A stretch of DNA of 64,000 nt from Pholis gunnellus (GCA_910591455.2 OU342804.1:6532133-6596132), one strand, 5' to 3'. Shown: positions 23,916 through 34,837, counted from the first letter of the stretch. A program made the numbers and translations. Notes: generated from the sequence alone by a model not told the origin.

Positions 23916-24124
23916 GTAAAATGTCTGAGTACTTCTTCTTCCTCTGCTTTTCATGGGAAATATTGACACAAACATATGTTTTGCCAGCCTTATTCTTTGA
24001 GTTCATTTAAGGTTTTCTAAACTTCTAAAGCAAACAGACTGACAGTTGTTGTGATTGTCTTACTTTGCTTGTTAGCAAATGTTAGCATGTTTACAGCTAC
24101 ACCAGGATGGTGAACATTACCTGG

Positions 24125-24765
24125 AACCAGGTTCTGCTGAGTGAAGCCAATGCTTCATGCCTTAAAGCTGCATTCTCTCTAGTGTCCACCAGGGGGCGAC
24201 TCCTCTGGTTGTATAGAAGTCTATGAGAAAATGACTCTACTTCTCTCTTGATTTATTACCTCAGTAAACATTGTAAACATGAGTTTATGGTCTCAATCTC
24301 TAGTTTCAAGTCTTCAATACAGCATGATGTTCATTTAGAAAAGTATGGTCCATTTAGAGTCAAACAGACCATAAAGCAGGGGATGCTTTAGGGCGGGGCT
24401 TACTGTGATTGACCAGAGCCGTATATGCCGTCACAACGTCACTCCTTCGCATTCCAACTATGGTAACTTGTTTTCACAGTTTGCAAAGAGTCAAGATGGC
24501 GACGGCCAAATCACCGCTGAGATTTGTCCGTGTTTTTGTCTCACAGTGTGTTTATCAGTTCATGGAAGTTAATTGTAAAATGTTTGGTTGCCTTAAAATC
24601 CTGTTGTATTTAGCGTCCGGTTGTACTCAGCTCAACCCTCTCGTGTCACTTCTGGTTACAAAAAAACCCAAAACATGGCGATGGACAAAAAAGAAGATGG
24701 CTACAGCCAAAACGCCTAACTAACTTGAGGCTTCACAACGGCAGTCCACAAACCAACCAGTCTAT
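24125..24765 (+). mobile_element. hAT-like MITE copy 7, long subfamily
   Basis: Longer than the roughly 500-bp form because of an internal segment that includes cagttcatggaagttaattg. It carries CTCF-like CCACCAGGGGGCGAC at 24186-24200 and AAGATGGCG near 24493. The same extra segment is found in copy 8, so it is a subfamily feature and not a private insertion. Confidence 0.8.
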
Positions 24766-25546
24766 TTCTGGAACACATCAGTTGGATTTTAACACTTAAC
24801 CTGAGCTCTTAGTAAACTATTATCAGTTACAAGAATACTGGTTGTTTCCATGCTGTTTAGCATAAATATACAGCACAATTATTTTTATTTCATTTCTTTC
24901 TTAGACTTAGACGATGCTTTTTGTTTCCGCACAGAGACTTCGAGGATCATTAATGTCATCTGGTTTTTATCCCGTCGGTGAGTCAAACCCCGAACTCACT
25001 CGGTGGTGACGTGTGAATTTTCATTATTCCCGCCGACCCACAGCCTCGAATGCTCTTTAGTTTGGATAACTAAACCCCCGGGTGCAGCTTGTTGATGTTT
25101 ATCTAGCTCGGCAGCGAGTACAGTGGGAAGAAATTACTGTATAAATATAAATAAATATATCAGCAGTGTGCCTACGGGCTGTGGCATCATGGGATTACTT
25201 CCCCAGCCTGGATTCATGTCACGTGGGCTTTTTGTGATGTGTGGGTTCCAGAGGTCTCCAGCCTGTGAAGCTGTCATAAAAGGCGTGTGAGCATCACAGC
25301 GCGTGTGTTGTGTTCACTGTAAGACGCCGTGCTGCAGGCGAACCTCCGGTTCTTCTGCCTACATGACATCGCTCAGAGCCAGGCGGCTAAATTAAGAGCA
25401 TCAGTGAGCCTGATGAAATAAAAAAGATAAAAGGTTTGTCAGTCTCTCTCCACTCATCTCAGGTTAAATGGGAATCGATTGACAATCACTGAAAAGTTGA
25501 TTCTGTCTCTTTTAGCAGCTTTCTTTCATTTGCTCTCGATATAATC

Positions 25547-26909
25547 CTCCCCTCTAGTCTCCTCTTTTTGTTTCCTTCTCTCCTCTTTTTTTCCTCTTTT
25601 GTATCCTCTCTTATTCTCTCTCCATTTTTCTTTCTTCTCCTCTCCTGTTCCTTGTTTCCTCTCTTGTCTTGTTCTCTTTTTCCTGTCCTATCCCCACTGT
25701 CTCCTCTCCTCTCTTCCTTTCCTTTCTTTTTCTTTTCATTTTTATCTATTGTTGTTTCCTCTCCTGTCTTTCTTATCCTTTCCGCACAACCTTTCGTTTC
25801 CTCTCCTCTATCATTGTTTCCTTTCCTCTTTCGTCTCCTCGCATCTCTTTCGTTTCCTCTCCTCTATCATCGTTTCCTCTCTTCTACTGTCCTCTTTTTC
25901 CTTTCCTTTCCTCTTTTGTCTCCTCTCTACTTTGTCTTTCCTCTAGCATTGTTTCCTCTCCTGTCTTTCCTAACCTCTCCTCGTGTCTTGCATTTCTTTT
26001 CCTCTCCTTTCCTCTCCTCTACACTTGTTTCCTCCCCTATCCTCTTCTTTCCATGTCTTGTCATGTTTTCTTTCTTTTCTCTCGCCTTTCCTGTCCTCTT
26101 TCATTCTCTTCTCCTCTCTTCATCCCCCCGCTCTCTCTCCTCATGTCCTGTTATCTCCTTTTCCTCCCCTCGATCCCTCTTTGCTTGTTTCATCTCCTCT
26201 TTTTCTTCTCCTTTCCTCATCCTTGTTCCTTCCCCTCTTCCACCATCCTCGTAGACTCTCCTCTCTGTCCTCCTTTCCTCCCTCCTCTTCACCCTGTCTT
26301 CTCCAATCTTCTCCTGTCTCATTTTCCCCTTTTCTCTATCTTCACCTCTCTTTTTAATCTCCTCTTGTCTTCTTTGTATTTACCTCTCTCTCCCCCCCCT
26401 GCTTATCTCCTCTTACTCCCTATCCTCTCCTCTTTTTCTTTTCATTTACTTTCCTCTTGTTGTCCCTGTATCTCTCCTCCCACTCTCTCACGTTGTGCCC
26501 TCCTCTTCTTCATTTCTCATTGCATTCATCCTCTTGTTTTTCTGTCCTCCTCTCCTCTTCTCACCCCTACGTCTCCTTGTTTTCTTTTTCCTTCCTTCCT
26601 CTCATTCTCTTCCTCCCACTCTTTCTCGTAGTGCCCTCCTCTCCTGTCTAATACCTTTCTCTCATCTCTCCCTTCATCCACCTCTCCTCCCTTCTCTCCC
26701 GCTCTCTCTCTCTTTCCTTCCTTATTTTCTTGGCCTTTTTCTTTCCTCTTTCAAATCCTCTTCTTCTCCTTTCAAGCATCAATTCTTCTCTTCCTCTCTC
26801 CTCTTCGTGCATCTCCTACTCTTTCCTTTCATCTCTCCTCTCTAGCCCCTCTCCCTCTCTCTCTCTCTCTCCCTCCTCCTCCTCCTCCTCCTCCTCCTCT
26901 CTTTTCCAG
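25547..26909 (+). repeat. 1.36-kb pyrimidine (CT-rich) tract upstream of adra2d
   Basis: Almost pure C/T on the + strand, built from irregular tcctctcc, tttcct and ctctc units and ending in a (CTC)n run and ttttccag. Long open frames inside it (Ser/Phe/Leu/Pro only) are low-complexity artefacts. Its 3' end reads like a strong splice acceptor. Confidence 0.9.
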
Positions 26910-26980
26910 CAGTGGAGGATCAGTGAACAGCAGCGGCGGCAGCAGCAGTGTCACTCAGCACGGCAACACCACGCATGAAA
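26910..26980 (+). other. Candidate untranslated exon of adra2d
   Basis: A 71-base G/C-rich segment lies between ttttccag and gaaa|gtgagg. A second acceptor (gtctgcag) ends at 27652, 60 bases before the adra2d ATG. Splicing 26980 to 27653 would give a 5' UTR. No transcript evidence. Confidence 0.3.
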
Positions 26981-27712
26981 GTGAGGACGTCTTGTTTTTT
27001 TTTTGGTTTTATGTTCTGGTCTCCTCTTCGTCCTCCTCTTCTTCCCATTCAGTCTTTTTTCTTTTCGGCTGTTTCTTCGCTACTTTTCAATCATTTCTTT
27101 CTGCCACATTGATCTCTTTCGGAGTGCAGCAGTATGAGGCTACCATGCATTTCAAATAGGGTTTCTGTCCTTGCTCCAACTTGCACATGCATATGCTTCT
27201 ATATATTTTTCTCGTGTTATTTCCTTGAATCTCATCAGGAATAAGTAGGCCAGTCTTGTAGCTTCAGTGTGTCAACCTCTGGGCTCAGATGGACATTTTC
27301 AAAGGTATGACTTTTTTACATTTTTTTATCCTAACTTAAATCCTGCTTTTGTTGCAGCAGGAACGCTGAGATGAAGCGATATGTTTTTAGATAAAATATG
27401 ATGAAATACTGACCACAGCTCTGATGCTGAAAGGATTTTAAGCCATGCATGTGTGTTTTTCTTATTTGAGAGATTTAAAATCTTATATTTTGAAGCTGGT
27501 GAAGGATATTGTTTGATGTTTTTTTTCTGTAACCAAAGAGACATCTTTTTTTTGGCAGATTCTTTCACTGGCTTTTTTCTCTCATTCCTCTTTTCATTTT
27601 TGTACTTTCTGTCATTTTCTCACTGGCTGGCATGAAGACAATCTGTCTGCAGTGAACGCACTGGAGTCCAAACACAAAATGGGGATATCATAACGCCAGA
27701 CATTTAACCAGG

Positions 27713-28027
27713 ATGGACCTATCGGATGTATTCACTGCCACAACGCCGGCCACTTCACCACCAAACTCTTCTTTGGAGAGCGTCAACCAGACCTCTTCCT
27801 CGCCAAGATCTCCTCCTCTACCTCCTCACTCGCAGGTGGCGTCGGTGCTCATCGTGCTGGTGGTCACGGTCATCATACTGGGGACCGTGGTGGGTAACGT
27901 GCTGGTCGTGGTGGCGGTTTTCACCAGCCGAGCCCTGAGGCCCCCTCAAAACCTCTTCCTGGTGTCTCTGGCTTCAGCGGACATACTGGTGGCGACGCTG
28001 GTCATCCCCTTCTCATTGGCCAACGAG
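27713..28027 (+). CDS. adra2d: adra2d coding exon 1: N-terminus, TM1, TM2
   Basis: Encodes residues 1-105. The Ser/Thr/Pro-rich extracellular tail has two N-glycosylation sequons. TM1 is about 43-69 ([10 protein letters not shown]) and TM2 about 80-103 ([19 protein letters not shown]). The donor gag|gtgagg follows E105. Confidence 0.93.
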
Positions 28028-31000
28028 GTGAGGAAACAGACTCTTTGCTCTATGACTCCATTTTGCAGCTGATATTCACAAAGCAATCTGCAATGACAAT
28101 TCGTGACATAGTTACACGGACACAAATTGTCTGTTTTATGTGTCGCTCAGAAAACGATTTCTTTTTCGGCACGACGTTGCGTTACGTTGCAAAAGTTAGA
28201 TTTAGACAACAAAACCACACAGACCATCACGGTCACGCTTAAAATAACTACGTACAGTTGGGTTTAGGCAACAAAGCCGCTTAGTAAGGTCTTGAACGTT
28301 GATAGTGGTTCTTGTGGTTGATAGTTCTGGATACCATGAGTAGTCTTTGTCTTTGTCACTAGCTCCGACCGTTCCATCGATGCATTTAATTTGTGTGTCC
28401 ATCACGAAAAAAGGATCCTAATTGACTTTACATTGACATTTAGTCCTGAGCGACACACACAAAAAATATGTGTTCCGGTACAAAAATGCAACCGTAGATT
28501 GCATTTCATGACTATTTCATGACTTGACATAATATTGTGCTGATCCATCAGTCATGAGACAAAAAAACATAACCCTGCTGGTGGTGCTACAGGAACAGTC
28601 AGAGGATCCCCAAAGTTTTTAGGATTCATCCTCTGGGGCCCATGAATATCAGTGCTAAATTTCAATCCATCCAAGAAAATGTCAGCCTAATGGTAAAAAG
28701 TCAGTAGGCTTCATTTCATGACCGTTCATCCAATAGTTCACATATTACAAAATGGTGGACCGACTAATCCACACAGCTAGCATCGCTAAACAATCCATCT
28801 AACAAGTTAAAACGTCACCCAACTCCACCTCTTCCTGCTCTTCTTCTGCAAAGAAAAAATAAGAAGGATCCATTTAGGACCTGTAATCTACATATTTTTA
28901 ATACAATCACAATGGCAAAAAACAAGAATGCTTATTAATGGCATGTTTAAATGCAAACCTAATTAGATTATCATCATACAACATTAGCAGATACAGTTCA
29001 TAAGTTAACACAAGGTGCTGTTGAAGTGATGCATGGGCTTCTGGTGTTGGTTTGAGTTTGTTAGATGATTCTAATGTTAGCAAGTAAAAATTGTGCTTTT
29101 GGATCAATGAAATCCACCGACGACTAAACTTCATACACACTGACATTTTTGTACTTTGGCTGCAGGTGATGAAATGTATACATTTTAGAAAGTTTAGACA
29201 GGACTACACCACCCTCAAACCCAGGCGAGAACCTCTTAAAAGTGAAGCCAATGCTTCATGTATTAAAGCTGCATTCTCTCTAGTGTCCACCAGGGGGCGA
29301 CTCCTCTGGTTGTATAGAAGTCTATGAGAAAATGACTCTACTTCTCTCTTGATTTATTAACTCAGTAAACATTGTAAACATGAGTTTATGGTCTCAATCT
29401 CTAGTTTCAAGTCTTCTTCAATACAGCATGGTGTTCATTTAGTAAATGATGGTCCATTTAGAGTCAAACAGACTATAAAGCAGGTTATGCTTTAGGGCGG
29501 GGCTTACTATGATTGACAGGTTGCTGCTATGGCGTTGTTCGGTCTGGGAGTTGCCCGTGTTTTCTTCTTACGACTTTGACCCTTTCACAGTAATGTTTAG
29601 CAGTTCATGGAAGTTAATTGAAGAATTTATGTTCACCTAAAAATGTCTTATTTCATCATTCGGTTGTACTTAGCTACAAAAAAAACCAAGATAGCGACGG
29701 ACAAAATGCCTACCTCGAGGCTTCAAAATGTCCACAAACCAATCAGTGACGTCATGGTGACTACGTCCGTTTCATGTTCGGTCACATGTAAAGGAAACCA
29801 AATGTTCATCCAACTCATGCATCTACTGTGTTCTTCAGCAGCACCTGTAAGAAACATAGTTCTTGTATACCTTTGGTTTCCCCATGAGGGGTTAGGGTTT
29901 CTTGTGTTCATCCATATTTGTTTACACTGTAAATTCAATGATCAATAGCGTTGGCAGGGAACACTTGGGATATGCTGTTCGCAGAAATGTTCATATAGTA
30001 CTTTGATTTGTTTGTTGCATATTAAATTTATGCTCTACTCTGTTGAATTCTATATGATTTAATTCTACGTTTTCCTTCCTTCACATTGGCGCTCGTCGAC
30101 GATGTTTCCTCTCTGACTTTCTCATCGGCTCCCAGTAATAACAGCTCCCTGCTTTTCATCAGCTGTTAACACTTGAAATCTACACGGAGCCTCTTCTGTG
30201 TTGCATTAGACATCAGACACTTCTCCTGTCTGAAACTGTTTCCTGTCTGCTGTAGACGGGTTCATCCAGGTTGTTCTTCCTCTCTTTTTTTATTAATACG
30301 CTTTTTTAAAATGTGTTCACAACGCAGACAGTCTTGATGACTTCTGGTCATCCTGGTCCTTCTGGTTCATTGTCCTCTCCGTTTCCTCTGTATTACAGCT
30401 AATGGACTGTTGGTTTTTATAATTCCACCTAAATGATGGGAGCCATTATATAAATAGCTTCTACAAAGCAAATTAAAAACACAAAAGACATTTCCACTGC
30501 AGTAACATTCAGAGCCAGAGCAGCTACATTCCTCTACTGCTGCATGCCACAGCAAATCTCCATCTGCAGCAGCAGTTGTGACTAAAAGGGCTGCAACTAA
30601 TAACCTGATTATTTCCCTAAATGATTAGTCAGATTTGTTGGTCCTGCTGGTGGCTCGGCTGTTGGAAGGTCAGTGTCGGCCTGTCGGCCCGGCTGAGATA
30701 TCGGGACAACTCTTACATGAGTTGCAATGATATTTTCATAAGGACATTCGTTTTCCTCTCAGGATGAATTCCTGTTGAATCTCAGACTTTTCATCTAACA
30801 AATGTGTTCGTCCAACACTTTGGTTAATGAACAAATACCTGAGAAAAACTAATTCCATTCCCATCAGCCTCAGCTGAGGTTTGTGTTTAGTGCTAATTAG
30901 AAAATGTCAGCGTGCTAACTAAGATGGTGAACATTATGTGAGCACGTTTCTGTGAGCATTTAAGTTCAACTGCTTCTTTTTGCTTTTGAATGGACAGTGA

Positions 31001-33834
31001 ACAGACGGAGCGTAATGACGACACAGAGATAAAGAGAAACACACAATAGCAGAGTGAGAGGTATAAATCAATAAAACGAATATTCAAAACAATAAAAAAC
31101 ATAACGGCAGCAACAACGCAGAAAAATTGGGGATATAAAATGGTATGTAGATGTATGTGTATATATTATATATAATGTACAAATAATAACACATATCAAG
31201 AAATATGTATGAATAAATAATAAGAAAAGAAAAGAAAAAAATAATTAATTAGTTAAATATAGTGAGACAGGAAAGGGAACGTTACTGTGAGCATGTTAGC
31301 ATGTAAATGTTAGCATTGCAATTTATATGAAACCCGCAAAATCGGTTTGTATGTAATCGTGAGGAGAGGAGAGGTGGCGTCGTGTAAAAAGTCTGTGTCG
31401 GCAGAAGGTCGGGGCGTATGCACGGCTCAAACAAACTTCAGACTTTCACCAAGGAGACCGCTGCTCGTGTCCTGAATACACTTCGGTAGTTACTTAAAAA
31501 CCACGATCTTTCTCCAAACCTCACCAAGTCCTTTTGTTGCCTAAACACTGCAGGGGCTCGTTGGAAAACACACAAAAGACAATAAAATAACTCGTCTTCG
31601 GATAAGATGTATGCACTGTTACATGATAATATGTTGAAGTAAGTCTCACGGAGCTGCGAGCATGCTGTTTTTTTCCTGATTAATTATTTACTACTGCATC
31701 CTTCACAAGTTCAAGCCAAGGTTACTTCTTCCAGATTGCTTGTCTGGACTGACCAACAGTCAAAAACACCATCAATGTACAGCTGGAGCTAGACGGGGAA
31801 ATCTTCAATATTAGCTTATTACAGATGAATTGAAGGTAAAATCTATTTCAGCCGATGAAATTAAAGAAATGTCAGACGGTTATGTCAAAGAGATGATGTT
31901 AGAGAAACAGTGTCTTCAGTACTGTAGTTTGTTCAGCAGAACTCAGTACATATATTTAATCGTCAAATTTAAAGGATCCGTGTGAAAAAATGATTGTTTA
32001 TGTTATGTGTTGATGTAAAAATGTAATTTTTTTCCTAACTGTCAAAAATGGATCAGAAACGGCCTTACAAATGTATATTCAGTCAATGATTTAAGTATAT
32101 CAAAGAGAGAATATAAGACGGTGAAAACAGAGAATGCTTTTCTTTGTGAATGATAACGATTCATTGAGGATCAGAATTGTTGTCGTTAAATGTTTTGTTA
32201 ATTAATCAATTAATGGTGATCAAAACTCCATCTGAACGTCGGCAGATCCTCATTTAACGTCTCCGAAACCATAAACTGGGAATTAAATTCCCCAGAGAAG
32301 CGAATGCAGCAGCATCGTCCAAATGTTGCACAGCAGCTGAGAAAGTCCAATATTTACTTCTACATCTCCTGCAAGAGGAAAAAAACCCCACAAATATTCA
32401 CGGTGACTGCAGAGCACGCTGTGCAGGAATGTGATGGATATTTCACAGTTTCTGCCAGCTGTAAAAAGATTGTCGGCCCAGATAATCTTCGAGGGGGGGG
32501 GGCAGATGTCAAACCACGAGGGCAAACAAAATAAATACAGTTGCAGTCCACATGGCGGAAATGAGATATTGACTGCTTTGTTATTTTGAGGCAAAATGAA
32601 CTTTCGGCGCCTCGCTCAAAGCCACTTTCTAATTCTCTCCTCTGGTGATTTATTTAACATGTTTTGATTGGTTTCTCCCTTCTTCCAGGTCATGGGCTAC
32701 TGGTACTTTGGGTCCACCTGGTGCTCCTTCTACCTGGCTCTGGACGTCCTCTTCTGCACCTCCTCCATCGTCCACCTGTGCGCCATCAGCCTTGACCGCT
32801 ACTGGTCCGTCACCAAAGCCGTCAGCTACAACCGCAAACGGACGCCCAAGCGGATCAAATCGATGATCAGTGTCGTGTGGCTCATATCGATCGTCATATC
32901 CTCCCCGCCGCTCCTCATGACGCAGAAGGAGGAGGATCCGGGGACGGAGGCCGAGGGCGACGACGGCCGGCGGCAGGTGTGTCTCCTCAACAACCAGACG
33001 TGGTACATCCTCTCCTCCTGCCTCGTGTCCTTCTTTGCCCCGGGCGTCATCATGATACTCGTGTACTGCAAGATCTACCGCGTCGCCAAGCAGCGGGCCT
33101 CCACCGTGTTCGTGGCGAAGAACATGGTGGAGCGCCAGCCGTCACAGTCCGAGACCTGTTTCGAGGGCAACGACAGGACTTGCCAAAGAAAAGGAGCTGG
33201 CTCCGGCAGCGAATCCCGGTACGAGCTGGACAGCCCGCGGCCCGCAAACCGACACAGCTCCTCCAACGTGGACAGCAGCAGCAGCAGCCGCAGGAGAGGA
33301 GAGCTGGACGACATCGACTTGGAGGAGAGGAGCTGCGAACCCAACATAAAAGCATCCGCCTCGTTTTCTTCGGCGCTCCGCTTCCCCAGGAGAGCCGGGG
33401 GAGGCGTGAAAACAGAGGATGCAGAGGGAGCATCGGACAGGTTGAAGCCTCCTCCCCCGTCCTGCGCCTCCATATCGTGGGCGTCGTCCGAGAACTGCTC
33501 CCACCACTTCCTCCTCCCGTCCCCGCTGCCTCTCCGCAGCCGGCGGACGACTCTGTCCAAGAACAAAGTGGCGCAAATGAGGGAGAAGCGCTTCACATTT
33601 GTTCTGGCGGTGGTGATGGGGGTTTTTGTCCTCTGCTGGTTCCCGTTCTTCTTCACCTACAGTCTCCACGCGGTCTGCAGAGAGAACTGCACGATCCCCG
33701 ACACACTCTTCAACCTGTTCTTCTGGATCGGGTACTGCAACAGCTGCCTGAACCCAATCATATACACCATCTTCAACCGAGACTTCAGGAAGGCCTTCAA
33801 GAAGATTTTATTCCAGACTCATAAGGGAACATAA
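27713..33834 (+). CDS. adra2d: Alpha-2D adrenergic receptor, whole gene
   Basis: Two exons, 27713-28027 and 32689-33834, join in phase 0 to 486 aa. The product is a class A GPCR for noradrenaline and adrenaline; the family couples to Gi/o and lowers cAMP. Visible hallmarks: two N-terminal sequons (N18, N25), N62 in TM1, D90 in TM2, amine-binding D124 in TM3, D141-R142-Y143, ECL1/ECL2 cysteines C117 and C203, TM5 serines S215 and S219, C421-W-F-P in TM6, and N460-P-I-I-Y in TM7. The third intracellular loop is long (about 160 residues), Ser- and Arg-rich. The [11 protein letters not shown] and [11 protein letters not shown] blocks point to the fish 2D subtype rather than 2A, 2B or 2C. Teleosts have 2Da and 2Db; I cannot tell which this is. 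The ATG has A at -3 and G at +4. Confidence 0.93.
28570..28765 (+). repeat. Interspersed repeat family B, adra2d intron
   Basis: Shares gtcagaggatccccaaag, attcatcctctggggccca and aaaatggtggaccgac with the copy at 4617. It lies inside the adra2d intron. Confidence 0.6.
29222..29775 (+). mobile_element. hAT-like MITE copy 8 in the adra2d intron, long subfamily
   Basis: Starts CAGGCGAGAACCTC, matching the expected terminal CAGGCGGCAACCTC. The CTCF-like core is at 29287-29301. It shares the extra internal segment with copy 7. The far end holds agtgacgtcatgg (CRE-like) and a mutated YY1 (aagatagcg). Confidence 0.82.
32689..33834 (+). CDS. adra2d: adra2d coding exon 2: TM3 to C-terminus
   Basis: Encodes residues 106-486, starting [12 protein letters not shown] directly after the acceptor. 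It includes DRYWS, ECL2 with an NQT sequon at N207, a 160-residue third loop, TM6, TM7 and helix 8. The C-terminus is [12 protein letters not shown], without the cysteine that in ADRA2A is palmitoylated. The antisense and +2 frames over this exon are also long and open because of GC-rich codon use, but they are shadows. Confidence 0.95.
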   Translation, partial: VMGYWYFGSTWCSFYLALDVLFCTSSIVHLCAISLDRYWSVTKAVSYNRKRTPKRIKSMISVVWLISIVISSPPLLMTQKEEDPGTEAEGDDGRRQVCLLNNQTWYILSSCLVSFFAPGVIMILVYCKIYRVAKQRASTVFVAKNMVERQPSQSETCFEGNDRTCQRKGAGSGSESRYELDSPRPANRHSSSNVDSSSSSRRRGELDDIDLEERSCEPNIKASASFSSALRFPRRAGGGVKTEDAEGASDRLKPPPPSCASISWASSENCSHHFLLPSPLPLRSRRTTLSKNKVAQMREKRFTFVLAVVMGVFVLCWFPFFFTYSLHAVCRENCTIPDTLFNLFFWIGYCNSCLNPIIYTIFNRDFRKAFKKILFQTHKGT

Positions 33835-34128
33835 GATGTCAATGTGTGTGTGCGTGTGTGTGAGAGAGTGTGTGTGAGTGGCATCACACAGAAACAGACA
33901 AACAGTCAAACACAAATGTGTGCACACACTTTTAATCCTGTTTTCCACTGTGTTGTCATACCGACATTAAAGGGCTTGCCACGCAGCCTGCGTATTGATT
34001 TATTATTCAACTGCTCATTCATTTATGAAATAATCACTTTCTATTCTAGTGCAAACGAGCCAGAGGAAGACGATTATGAAACATGGGTGCTGTGTGTGCA
34101 GGTTTCTCCGACTCTGCTTGCGTGATGC

Positions 34129-34134
34129 AATAAA
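34129..34134 (+). terminator. Polyadenylation signal of adra2d
   Basis: AATAAA (gcaataaaatgtc) lies 295 bases after the stop and is the first canonical signal downstream. It gives a short 3' UTR that begins with a GT-rich stretch at about 33843-33880. Confidence 0.6.
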
Positions 34135-34837
34135 ATGTCAAAGTTGTAAGGGCGTCTTTTTACCGGAGTTTGAATGTTAATTAGAGGAAAACCGCTGCAG
34201 GGCTGTGAACTGTGTCCCCGCGGAGCGCCGAGATGTGAGCTACAGCGAGCCGGCTGACTGACTGACTGACTGAGCAAACCTTTGTACTGACAGAAGAGCA
34301 GATTTATAAGGAACTAAGGGAGAAAGAAAAACAGCTGTGCTTTAAAAATAATATGCAATGACTTTTTAAAGGTAGTAGTGTGTCTGATTTAGGGGCATCT
34401 AGTGGTGATGTTGCGGATTGCATCCAACTGACTCACTCCTCCCTTCCCAACAGCGTCGGAGAACTACGGTGGCCTTCAGGTAACGTAAAAAAAATGTGAA
34501 AGACTTTCTTTAGAGTCTGTGTTTGGTTTGTAAGACCCGCCCTGCGAAGCTGGTTGAGGCATAGGCGATTGGTTAAGGTTAGGCATTGATCTTAAATAGT
34601 TATGGTGAGGATAGCCAGGACAAATCAGGTTACAAGTACCTCAGCGAGCATGGACGCCTATTGCACAGGCCGGGTCTTGCCAAGAAAAGCAGTGGTATTG
34701 ATAAAAACGCTACCAAAAACACAATAATTGTTAGTTCTAGGTGATTATATACTAATGAAAACATAGTTATGAATATCATATATTTATATCCAATAAATTA
34801 CCTTTAAAGCTACACGCTGTTCCTTTAAAGGTGCAAG

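Larger units (their letters stand above)
16486..25546. other. Intergenic region between znf408 and adra2d
   Basis: No gene. It holds MITE copies 4-7, the Tc1 relic, a family C repeat, a CT-rich microsatellite at 20880-20930 and AT-rich unique sequence. Short frames at 17232-17450 and on the minus strand at 22014-22343 have no recognisable domain. Confidence 0.65.
28028..32688 (+). other. adra2d: 4.66-kb intron of adra2d
   Basis: The donor is gtgagg at 28028 and the acceptor is ttcttccag ending at 32688. It holds a family B repeat (28570-28765), MITE copy 8 (29222-29775) and otherwise AT-rich sequence without recognisable genes. The rest shows no clear conserved-looking block to my eye. Confidence 0.85.

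Noticed and set aside
25568..26631. Long open frames (up to 320 codons) on + strand
   Set aside because: They lie wholly within the pyrimidine tract and read only Ser, Phe, Leu and Pro. C/T-rich DNA lacks stop codons, so openness is no evidence of coding.
33050..33669. Three antisense frames over adra2d exon 2
   Set aside because: Also shadows: third-position GC bias removes stops on the opposite strand. No start context or domain supports them.
32877..33824. 315-codon frame overlapping adra2d exon 2 in another + frame
   Set aside because: A shadow of the GC-rich receptor exon. It has no domain and is rich in Arg, Pro and Gly.
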